Below, piece after piece: positions 51,098-61,289 of a stretch of 64,000 nucleotides of DNA. A model generated the notes under the pieces. That model saw only the letters and a program-made list of their open reading frames with translations, had not been told where the DNA came from and made no database searches. Source of the stretch: Acanthamoeba castellanii str. Neff (lineage: Eukaryota; Discosea; Longamoebia; Acanthamoebidae). The position numbers and the translations under genes are program-made. Position 1 is the first letter of the stretch, and each line of letters opens with the position of its first letter. The stretch is taken from positions 82,388 through 146,387 of the forward strand of contig NW_004457620.1 of NCBI RefSeq assembly GCF_000313135.1, in the 5' to 3' direction.

Positions 51098-53688
51098 ATG
51101 GAAGACGAGGAAGAAGGGCAATCTGTTACCGAAGAGGACGACGACGTACTTCCAGATGAAGTGTGGCTGTCCATCTTCCAATACTTGTCCGACACCGACT
51201 TGTTGGCGTGTTCGCTCGTCTGTGGGCGCTGGCACCTTCTCACACAGGACGCAAGGTTCATACCCCCCCCCAACCAAACAACCGACAGTGAACGCCTCGA
51301 GCCCATGTGAGTCGTTGCGCATCGACTCACACTTGTGTCTCTCTTTCCTGCGCGCTCAGCATCTGGAGGTACGCAGTGTTGGCCTGTGTTTGGTACTCTT
51401 CTCAGGCGCGTGCTGCTGTGTGTCGTGTCGCGTGGCGTGTGGCGTGTGGCGTGTGGCGTGACGCTGGTGTACAGGATTCTGTGCGACAAGAAGTTCTACG
51501 GCAAGGTGAAGAAATCGACCCTCATGGCCACTGACAACTCCTACAAGGCCCTCTACTACAAGAAGTCCCTCATCGAGAACCGCAACTGGATGCAGGATGC
51601 CACCCTCTACGCCTCCCTCCTGTTCGTCTCCACTTCTCTCTCTCTCTCTCTCTTCTCTCTCTTTGTGTGTGTGTGTGCGGTTGTGTGCGTGTGCGTGTGC
51701 GGTGTGTGCGGTTGTGCGTGTGCGTGTGCGTGTGCGGTGGTGTGTGCGATCGTGCCTCACGCCTGCGTGCGCGAACAAAGAGACGAGACGGGCGAGGAGA
51801 CACCGAAGGCGCGCCGGAAGCGGGCCAAGAAGCGGCGGCCCACGGTCGCGCTGGCCAACGATCAGCTGAACATGTCGTCGGTGCGGTTCAACGACCGGTT
51901 CCTCGTGGCCGGCACCAGCCTGCCCGACAAGGGCATCGAGGACATCGGCAACCTCATGATCGAGAAGACCATCGGCCTCTGGCGCCGTGCCACTCTCGAA
52001 GCCGCCGTCGCCTCGCGCGCGCTCCTCGGTAGTACTCACTTCGTATGCCGTGTGTCGTGTCGTGTCGTGTGTGCTGTCGCGCGTGTCGTTGGTCGTGTGT
52101 CGTGTCGCTGATTGAGATCGGTTGGTTGGTTGCAGATGAGGAGCAACGGGAGTCGAAGCGAGACAAGGACAAGCTGGTGCCGCTCCAGCCCGACACCGTG
52201 CTCCGGGGCCACGCGAACTCGATCACGCGCGTCCTGCTCGGGACCACCGATGCCACCAGCTCCACGCTGCTCTCGGCCAGCAGTGACAACACCATCCGCG
52301 TACCACCGCACCACCGCACACACCACCCAATCCGTGTTCTCACGTGTCGTGTTGCGTATCGTGTCGTGTGTTGTGTGTCGTGTGTGTCGTGTGTGTCGTG
52401 TGTGTCGTGTGTGTCGTGTGTGTCGTGTGTGTCGTGTGTCGTGTCAGGTGTGGGATCTCGAGGAGCTGAGTTGTACGTCGGTGCTGTCGGGCCACGCGCA
52501 GTCGGTGTACTGCCTGGCCTGGCGGCAGGAGGAGGGCGTGGTGTTCAGCGGGTCCAAGGACAAGACCGTCAAGGTGTGGAACCTAGCCAGCAGCACGGGC
52601 GCGCCGGTGATGGACATATCCGGCACCCCCAAGAAGGACGCCCACAAACGGGCCATCGTCTGCATGGACCTCCTGCCCCACCTCAACTGCCTCGCCACCG
52701 GGTAACCGCACACGACCAACGACCAACGACACACGCGCGACAGCACACACGACACGACACACGCACCAACGTTCAGGCTTTTTGGGTCGTGGGACTAACG
52801 TGTGGGGGGGGGGCGCAGGAGTCTGGACAAAGCGGTCAAGCTGTGGGACATTGAGACCGGAGCGTGCCTCAAGACCGAAAAGAAGGCGCACCGCGGGTGG
52901 GTGTCGTGCCTCAGAGTAAGCGCTCCACTCCAAACAAAAACTCTGCGCACCCCCGATGCTCGTCAGTGCCGCAAACCTGTGCGTGTCGCGTCGATGATGC
53001 GTGGCTGCGTGACGGACAGGGAGGTCCGCACTACTTGATGTGCACGGGAGGCGATACCAAGATCAAGGTGTGGGACACCCGCACCGTGGAGAGCGTGGTC
53101 ACCATCCGCAAGATGAAGAAGGCACACTCCATCGGCGACTACGTGTCGACCATCCAATTCGACCAAAACAAGGTACTCTGAAAAATCCCCCCTTCTTCTC
53201 CTTCTGCGGGCCAATCGCGATCGGTCGGTTGACTGGAGTCTTTGGGGGGGGGGCGCAGGTGGTCAGTGGCAACATGCGGGGCATCGTGGCGATGCACGAC
53301 ATGTGTACGGCCAGGCGCATCAACAAGTTCAAGGCCCACAGCCGAAGGTAACGTTCTTCTTCCATTGCCGTTGGATATGATTTTTCTTATATTTATCTAT
53401 CTTATATATCTGAGATAGTCAAGTGTTGAATCATGTTTGCTTGAATGTGATGGCAGAGTGGCCGACCTGCAGTACGACGACTCGCAGTTGATCACCGCCT
53501 CATCGTACGACACCGCCCTCACCCGAGATTCCACTGAACGCACGCAGCACATGCGGCCAACAACTGCTAACGGGCTGACTGACGATCGCCAACAACACCA
53601 CAGGGACAAGAAGCTGAAGATTTGGCTTTTTGGCGAACCGCGCGAGGACCCGGGCAAGACCGGACCTGGGAAGTGTCTACTGGCCTAG
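51098..53688 (+). CDS. F-box / WD40-repeat protein
   Basis: Rightward multi-exon gene. The N-terminus is acidic (MEDEEEGQSVTEEDDD) followed by an F-box: VLPDEVWLSIFQYLSDTDLL and ACSLVCGRWHLLTQDA, with a following ILCDKKFYG / NWMQDATLYAS. After a basic stretch (KARRKRAKKRRPTVAL) about seven WD40 blades are visible: LRGHANSITRVLLG, LSGHAQSVYCLAWRQEEG with SKDKTVKVWNLAS, SLDKAVKLWDIETG, KAHRGWVSCLR, GGDTKIKVWDTRTV, VVSGNMRGIVAMHD and KLKIWLFG. Known role: substrate receptor of an SCF ubiquitin ligase; WD40 binds the target. Intron 52,370-52,445 is a long TGTGTGTCG run. The stop is at 53,686. Confidence 0.88.
52374..52446. repeat. TGTGTGTCG intron array
   Basis: About eight near-perfect tandem copies of TGTGTGTCG directly before an acceptor CAG, inside the F-box/WD40 gene. 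The same unit in looser form recurs in introns throughout the window. Confidence 0.92.
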
Positions 53689-53897
53689 GCCTCAGGTAAC
53701 AACAAAATAAAAGTGTCATGGTGACAATGCACACACTTAAGAAACTGGTGAACGAGGTGTCAGGCACTACGCGTACCACCTCACATGTGCTCCCCAGAAG
53801 GCACCCTCCCCAATTTTGGTTTATATCATATTCTCGAGAGAAATTAACAAAAATTGCCTTCATTTTTGTGGTCGAAGAGTTGGAGGAGAAAGACAAG

Positions 53898-54442
53898 ATG
53901 GCGTATCGACAGGGCGGCACACATTCGCAGAGGGACTCGTTGAGGCAGCCCCTCCTGCAGCAGACGGTGAGCGGGGTGAGCTCGTACGACACCGATGCCG
54001 CCCTCATCGAAGAGCGGAATCGCGACATGCGCGAAATCGAAGGTGAACTGAGCGCCCTCCGGGATGTGATGCGCGACGTCAAGGGTCTCGTGGACGAGGG
54101 CCGCGACCAGCTCGACATTGTGGAGGAACAGGTCGTCGTTTCTGACATCCGAGTCGAGAAGGGAATTGATGATCTTACCGATGTGCGTACCCCTCCGATT
54201 TTTCATTTCATGTCCTTGATTTCGGTTCTTCATCAAGCACATTACTTCAAGCTCATGCTTGCATGAGTATCAACACGTGATTTTATTTTAATTGATTTTC
54301 TTCTTGAATTGGTGCACAGGCGAACAGGCTGGCGTGTAGCGCGCGGTGGAAGAAGTTGTGGGTGCTCATCTGCTGCCTCATCCTCCTCGGCATCATCGCC
54401 GCCGTGGTCACGGTCATCGTGGTCGTCCTCCTCAACAAATAG
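53898..54442 (+). CDS. Syntaxin-like SNARE with altered zero layer
   Basis: Two exons (53898-54182 and 54320-54442) join in phase to 135 residues. The SNARE motif reads ALIEERNRDMREIEGELSAL, RDVMRDVKGLVDEGRDQLDI and VEEQVVVSDIRVEKGIDDL, followed by a Lys-containing linker and one C-terminal membrane anchor (LWVLICCLILLGIIAAVVTV). The heptad register aligns with Qa-SNAREs of the syntaxin 7/12 type (LIHERE... IHEQGxxID), which act in endosomal and late-secretory fusion. The central Gln of the EQG motif is Gly here (DEGRD). There is no N-terminal Habc bundle, so the protein is short: only about 40 residues precede the motif. A Qb or Qc identity is possible. Confidence 0.78.
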
Positions 54443-54929
54443 AGGCCATCCATCTGCCCACGAGACCGCTGCTCTTCGCCCGACAATTTTTCTCCCCGTA
54501 CGACTTCATCTTCATCATCTTCAACCTTCCCCTAACAACAACAACAACAACAACCCACCACCGCCGTGCTTCTTTTGGGCGGAGAGGCAGCTGATGCCGG
54601 CGCACCGCCGCGTGCAATGTACTTTTCGCCGCGTCGTGTGCAGCTCGCGATGCGCATAAACACCACACATCGTTCTACACTCCCGCTCTCTGTGCATGTC
54701 GATGTTGCCCTCCTTGGTTGATGTCTGCATGCGTTATCGATGTGAATGTCGTGGTGCCAAACGTCGGGCCGTCGTGCTCGAATAGCTGTACGCCGCACAG
54801 GCCGAGCTATTGACGCAGAACCGCGTGGGCGGGAGCTTGTGCGGGTTGAACCAGCGCGAAGAGCGTCGGCGGGTGCTCACGATCGTCGCACTTAGGCTCG
54901 GCCAGCACGCGTTTCATTTCGCTTTATTT
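54443..54929. other. Convergent intergenic region, no gene seen
   Basis: About 490 bases between convergent genes. It has an ACAACAACA run near 54,530-54,555, then mixed sequence. No RNA fold was recognised. Confidence 0.4.
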
Positions 54930-56211
54930 TTATTTTTTGCCCTGGTCCGGCTTGATGCCCAGCTGCTCCAACACAAAGTCGGTCATTGGCTTCTCCGCTG
55001 GCCGCGGCTGTGCGTTGTCGCCAGCCTCATCCCCGTCTTCATCTTCGTCTTCGTCTTCGTCTTCGTCCTCTTCCTCCTCTTCGCCGTCTGTGCTGAAGTC
55101 TTCCGGGTCGAACTCGGTGCACTCGACTACGCTGCTGCGCCTGATGCCCAGCTGCTTCCATACAAAGTCGGGCAAGCTCGCCGGATCCACCGTCCTTCGC
55201 CGCTTCGTCTTCTTCTCGACGACCACCTCTCCAGCTCCATCTTGGCCCGCCGAAGAACTCTGCGCTATATCGGCAGCGGCGGCGCTGGTGGTGGTCTGGC
55301 GCGGGCCATCAGTAGAAGGCTCGTATGCGACGTCGTCGCCATCGTCGCTGTCGGTTGTTGTTGTCGAGACGGGCAGTAGTGTCTCGTTGCGGCCGTAGCG
55401 TCGCCCCATGCGCTGCTTGCGCCGGCGTATCTTTTCCTGTCGCTTGAACGTCTTGCTGTCTTCCGGGAAGTAGAGCTGCATCAGCTTCTCCTGCACGCCG
55501 GCGCATACCGTCGTCGTCGTCGTCGTTTCGTCATTTTCATCACATCGTCAGCGATTCATGTACATCGCTCAACCGACAATAGCCGGGCAAGCAAGAGAAG
55601 GCGGGCGTACGTGTAGAATGCGACGGGCGATGACGCGGTTGCGCCCACGCTCGCGCTGCTCCTGGCACTTGACCTCGAGACCCGTCGGCAACTACACGCG
55701 CAACGCATCAGTGGTGAGAAGCTGAACGAAGAACGAGAGAAGGAGAGTTGTTGATGATGATGGTGTAGGCAACAACGATTGGTGCAGTGTAACGTACATG
55801 CTTCAGGTAGACGCAGCTGTTGGTCTTGTTGATCTTCTGGCCACCCGGACCGCCGCCCTTGATGAACTTCTCTTCGAGCTCGCTCTCCGCTACTTGTCGC
55901 GTCTTCTCGAACAGGGAGCGTGGCTTGGCTGCCGGCGCCTGGGGCTTCTCGCGCTGCTGCCCGCGTTCTCCAAACCAGCCACTGTCATCTTCTTCACCCT
56001 CGTCGTCCACCTCTCTTTCCCTTTCTTCGGAGAAGCTTGGACTGCTGCCAGAAGATGACGATGAGGAAGATGACGCCCAAGCTCGCCCCAGCCGTCCGAG
56101 CCTGGAACACGAGGGTAGCCAAGTCGAGGAGTGGTACATGGTGCTCCGGTAATCGGGCACACCTGGCCGCAGCCATGCACCACCACCGGGCAATCGTGTG
56201 AGCCGCCTCAT
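54930..56211 (-). CDS. Class I release-factor-like protein (GGQ), mitochondrial type, with repeated C-terminal motif
   Basis: Leftward gene of three exons. The N-terminus [18 protein letters not shown] has the basic, hydroxylated character of a mitochondrial targeting peptide. After an acidic linker ([16 protein letters not shown]) the RF-1 domain appears: [20 protein letters not shown] and NSCVYLKH, then [20 protein letters not shown] and [13 protein letters not shown] with a basic stretch ([18 protein letters not shown]). The GGQ motif catalyses peptidyl-tRNA hydrolysis; the lack of codon-recognition domains fits the MTRFR/ICT1 rescue type. The C-terminal half is a long acidic, poly-Glu/Asp segment with two copies of a motif, [13 protein letters not shown] and [13 protein letters not shown], the second at the very end. 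Stop at 54,930. Confidence 0.85.
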
Positions 56212-56509
56212 CTCTTCAATCTTGCGTTAATAGAGAAGAAAAGAAATGAACAGAGAAATATGAGCCTGGCCATAATAGAGTTTGAAATTGTTTGGCATGT
56301 TGGTCAAATTTTGGCGTGGTCGAGCAAATTGCCAGAGGAACAAACAACAAGAGAGGGCTTCATTCAACACGAACTTCGAAAAAGACAGCCCCCGACGGGA
56401 GGAGACTGCGCCCTCTACTCCAATACCCTCTCTTCTTCTCTGATCTCGAAGAAGGCGCAAAGAGAAAGCGATTTTGGTAAATTGGGGCCAAGAAGTAGTA
56501 CTAGCCCCA

Positions 56510-59500
56510 ATGGGACAAGAGCTCACTAAGGCGGTGTTCACGCCACCCCCGCCCTCCTACGACGACACGTTGGAAGGCCTTGCCTGGATTCCTTCCATCG
56601 TCTCCACAGCCGTGTCTACGGCCGCGTCGCGACAGCCGACCGAGGCGGCACCGCCCATACCCACCGTGTTCCTCGATTGGAAAGGCGCCAACGACGAAAG
56701 GTCCCTACCCCCCTCTCTATCTCTCTTCGCCTGCAACGCGTAGCGCCTGGCACTCCCCCCCCCACACTGTAGTCATGAAGCCCTGACTTCTCGCCTCCTG
56801 CACTGCTTTTGTTCTTTCTACTCGGGTGCGTCGACGTGCGGTGTCACAGTGCTTTCTTTACGCTACTCTATTGTAATGGAAGCGCTAGCGACCTGGGGCT
56901 CACATTGCCCTGGCTCAAGATCCTACGCGACACCCTCCATGTTCGTTCTCTCCTTCCCTGCTCGTGTGCCATCGTGCCCGCTCATGCCCACGCGCATCTC
57001 ACTCTCACTCACGCTTCTCACCATCGTCTTCTTGTTCTACTTTCTACTTCTACGCTCTAACTTCTACTTTCTTTGTTTCCGTCTGAAGGTGAACGTGGTG
57101 GCATTCGACTACACCGGCTTCGGCCTGCACGAGGGCAGCCCTTCAGAGAGCGCATGCTATGACGACGCGCGGGCCGTGTATGGTACGGCTACCCGCCCCT
57201 CCGCCCCTACCACCGCGGACTGCACGAGCAAGGCCTTCTCAACACGCTTTATGTCGCGTTGCACAGCGTGGCTTACCTTGAGCAAGGGAATCCATTCGGA
57301 CAAGCTCATAGTGTACGCTACCCCTATTTTGACTATGCAGAAGTGCTGTGTCGTCTTCTTCTTCTTCTTCTTTTTGTCGTTCGCGCCTCCCCGTGGCTGA
57401 CACGTACCACTCTCGACCACCAGCTGCGGCAAATCGATCGGAAGCGCGGTGGCAATCGACCTCGTGTCCGCCTTCTCCACAAAATCACATCACAGAAGCG
57501 GTACTCACCACTACCCGCGTACTCTGGTCACTTGTCGCTACGCGCAGCACCAGTCGCACTAACGCCATAGCTGCGCATCTATCGCATGAACAAACAACCC
57601 CAGCCCTGGGCCACTTCGGCAGCCGCTTGATTCCAAGAGGCAAAACAGACAAGTCGTCGAGCCCAGAGCTGCTCGGTACTCACTCATTCTCTTTTCGCTT
57701 TCGATTGCTTCGTCTGCCCTCTCCGTTTTGAGCGGGTCAGCTCACCACTCTTCTTTTTCCTTCTCCTCGTGTCTCCTCTTTCTCTCTCGTACTCTTAGCT
57801 TTGACTGGCGGCGTGGTGCCATCCAGTTCCTTTGCCGGGCTGGTCCTGCAGAGTCCCTTCACCTCCATTCTCGCTCTCGATGTCGCACACAAGTTCCACG
57901 TCGGAGTCCCAGACATGTTCGACAGCCTCAGAGTACGTGCCCACACGCGCCACACACGACGCACACGCGCCACACACAACACGCGCGCCGCCACACGCAC
58001 ACAACGCATCGCTCGCTGATCGATGGGTACCCGTGCGGCCGCACTCGCGCAGAAACTGAAGCGGATATCGTGCCACGTGCTGGTGGCGCACGGCCAAAAC
58101 GATAATTTGGTGCCCAAGACGCACCCCAAGAAGATGGTCAGGAAGCTCGAGAACCTGTGGAAGCGCCTGGAGCTGGAGGGGGTGGGCCATCACGACGTCG
58201 AGGCCTCCCACGACTGCCTCGACGCCCTGGTCGAATTCGTGGAATTTTTGATGCCCAACGGCACCAGCATCAAGTCGGAGATCGTAGTGCCCAGTACGCG
58301 TCTCCTCCCGCGCAGCCCGCAGCCCCCCCCCACGTGTTGGGCTTTGCGCTCTCGTCGCTCACTCCGTCTCTGTGCTCTGCGCAGAACGCTACACTGACAC
58401 CCCGGAACAGATCGTGTCCGGCATTTTGGGGCGGACGGGGATGGAACAATACACCAGCCTCTTCCTCTCTCAGGTATACACGACACACACGACACACACA
58501 CGACACACAGTGCCGCAAAGCAACATTGGTATCTGATCACGGCTCCCCCCCATTTCGATGCTCAGGGCTATATGGACCCGTTCATCATCAGCAGCCTGGA
58601 GGAGATCGATATCGTGGCTATGGGCATCAGCGACCAGGAGCACATCAAGGTACGCCTGCGTTGCTTTGTTACAACGGGCAGCTTTGTTACAACGGGCAGC
58701 GCAGCGGCTGACCTCTCTCTCTCTCTCTCTCTCTTGCCCCGCTGCAGGCGGTATGCAAGGCCGTGCAGCACGTCAAGACCGAGGGGCTGGCATCATCGCA
58801 GGGATTTTCTCTCTCGTCCCGAGCAGACTCCGAGGTATTACCTCAGCGGAGCCTATCTCTCTTTACGGTTTGTTTATTTTTATTTTTATGTGAGCTCATC
58901 GCGCCGTGTCACCTCAGGAGAAGCAGGAGGGCGAGGGTGCGTCGGAACAGGAGGCCAAGGAAACACAGAAATGTATGTCCTGAAACACACACACACACAC
59001 GCACAACACACAAGCCACCCGATGGTTCTTCTCTTCTATTTCTTTATTTTTATTGTTCTACGCTTCGCGTACGCCGAGCTCATCTTTGATTGGTGGTGAA
59101 CAGCCAACGGGAAACGGTCTAAGAAGACGAGCCTGCCGTCCATGAAGCAGGTGGAGGCTTCCCTCAAGCCGTCCGCGATCAAGTTCGAGGAGCTGGCGAA
59201 GGAGAGAACTCTCAAATCAGGTACGTGGACTGTGACCCTGCAGCTCGTCGGCCTTTGTCAAAGAGACAAGAGGAGGAAGAGGACGACGATGACGGCTCTC
59301 ACCATCGATGATGACCGTCGTCGTCGTCGTCGCACCAGGCTTCTTCGAGGAGGTGTACATGTGCCAGTGGAACGGCCAGACGGTCGTGGCGCGAAACATG
59401 CCCGCCAAGGCCCACCAGTACGAGCAGTTCGCCAGATACACGGCCACCGTCATGTTCGTCTTCCCCCGCTCCCCGATTCGGTGGCCACGAGCGCTGTCAC

Positions 59501-60984
59501 CTGTCTACGTATATTTTATTTTTTATATTATTTTATTTACACCGTCGTGTGACACAGGCCGTTCAAGCATCCCAACCTCCTGGTGCCCATCGCCGTCTGT
59601 TTAGAAGAACCCAACCTATGTCTTGTACGTTCTTCATTCTTTTCGTTCTTCGCTCTTCTTCTTCATTCTTTGCGAACGTGGCCTGATTGCCCAATCGACG
59701 TGCATCCGCGCAGGTGAGCAAGTGGATGGAGAAGGGAAGCCTCCACGATGTGCTCTTGCAGGAGGGCGCGTCTCTGTCTCCGCTGCAGCGAGTGCAGATC
59801 GCCCTCGGTGCGGCCGAGGCGCTGCTCTACCTCCACTCCCAATCCCCGGCGCCCTTCCTCCACAACGACTTCACCTCGCGCAACGTGCTGGTACTCGCTT
59901 CCCTGGCCGATACGACGTTTTCGTGTGGTGTGTGCGTGTGTGCGTGTGTGCGTCTGTGCGTGTGTCGCGTGTGTCGCGTGTCTCACGTTTTCCTCTTTGC
60001 GTGCGATCCACGCAGCTCGACGGCTCGCTGCGCCCTCGCGTGAACAACTTCGGGCTGGCCCGCCCGCCCTCCTTCCTGTGGATGGCGCCGGAGGTGTTCT
60101 CCAAGAAGCAGTACTCGACGGCCGCGGACGTCTTCTCGCTGGGCGTCGTGCTGTGGGAGATCTTCACCAGCTGCCGCCCCTGGGAGGGCACCCCGCCCTC
60201 CATCGCCGTGCTTCGCGTGGCCAAGGACAGCGCGCGGTTACCCCTTCCCCTGGCCAAGCCGAACGAGAACGGTACGCACAACACACACCGCCGCACACGC
60301 ACGTACCGCACGCGCTGTCTCGCATTGGTAATCGGTGGTGGCTGATCTCTCCGCTTTTCTCCTTTTGCGTGGCATTTGGGCAATTGATCAGACGAGGAGG
60401 TGGTGGAGGCCTGGGTGTCGCTCATCCGCAGCTGCTGGCACGCCGACCCCGCGCGCCGGCCCTCGGCCAAGTCGGTCGTGGAGCGCGTGCGGGAGCTGCT
60501 CGCCGCCACCTCGTCGCTGTCGCCGCCGCCCGCGGCCTTCTCCTTCGCGTCGACCTTTGCCCCGTACGCCCACGTCAAACCGACGACCCGGCGCAGCGTG
60601 GGCGGCTCCTCGGCCGCCGCCTCGTCGATGTCCGCCATTCCCTCGCCCATGTCGGCCCCGGCCTCGCTCGGCAAGAAGCCCTCGCCGACGCAGTCGGGCT
60701 CGCACGCCGGGGTGCCGGAGCGGGTGGTGAACGTGACGGTGGCCGAGATGGAGTCGGTGCTGCACGACATGCAGGGGCTCTTGCATCGGGTCAGGAGCCT
60801 GCAGGAGAACTATGAGACTTCGACCTCCATCACGACCGACGACGAAGACGAGGAGAGCATGACGACGAGCGGGGACGTGAGCTTCAGCGAGAGCGACACG
60901 GCTGTGTCGTCATCCTCGGATTCGCCTCTGCCCTCTCCTGCCAGATCTGGCGGCGGCGGCGGCGGCCAGCGCGCTGCCGCCTGA
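56510..60984 (+). CDS. ABHD17-like hydrolase + SAM + TKL-type pseudokinase fusion
   Basis: Rightward multi-exon gene with every join in frame. The N-terminus MGQELTKAVFTPPPPSYDDT could be myristoylated. The hydrolase follows: CNGSASDLGLTLPWLKILRD, VVAFDYTGFGLHEGSPSE, KLIVCGKSIGSAVAIDL (nucleophile Ser), GLVLQSPFTSI, VLVAHGQNDNLVPKTH (Asp) and GVGHHDVEAS (His). A join VPK/RYTDTPEQ leads to a SAM domain (YTSLFLSQGYMDPFIISSLE, VAMGISDQEHIKAVCKAV). A linker and then a kinase fold follow: GFFEEVYMCQWNG, VARNMPAKAHQYEQFARY, FKHPNLLVPIA, LHNDFTSRNVLV, VNNFGLA, WMAPEVFSKKQYSTAADVF and CWHADPARRPSAKSVVERV. Three of the kinase signatures are degraded. The C-terminus is Ser/Ala/Gly-rich. Confidence 0.8.
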
Positions 60985-61289
60985 CGCAGCTGCTCCCCTG
61001 TACCATACCCCCTTCAACGTGTCCTGCAGCAATCTTTTTGTTCCAGGCCAAGAAATTTCGTAAAACATGCGGAAATTTCATTCAAGAAGCTCCCGCATTT
61101 CCCAAGTTTCTGCAAAGGCAGAAATGGTTTTTTAATTGTTTTTTTGTCCGGAGCTGATTGACCTATGCCGAGCTCCCACGGCACGACCAATGGGCGACTG
61201 CCAGCGCGCTGTGGGCCAGCGTAATTGCAGTCCGCGTGCGGCTTTTTGCCTTTGTTTTCGCTTGTCTACTTCGCACGCAGCAGCTCGAG
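60985..61289. promoter_or_regulatory. Fusion-gene 3' end and calreticulin promoter
   Basis: About 305 bases. A CCACG and a CCAAT lie near 61,178-61,192 (CCCACGGCACGACCAATGGG), elements found in ER-chaperone promoters, but they are not in the ERSE order or spacing (CCAAT-N9-CCACG). A TTTTTTAATTGTTTTTTT patch precedes them. Confidence 0.4.

Noticed and set aside
61175..61195. ER-stress element in the calreticulin promoter
   Set aside because: CCACG and CCAAT are present but in the wrong order and spacing for ERSE.
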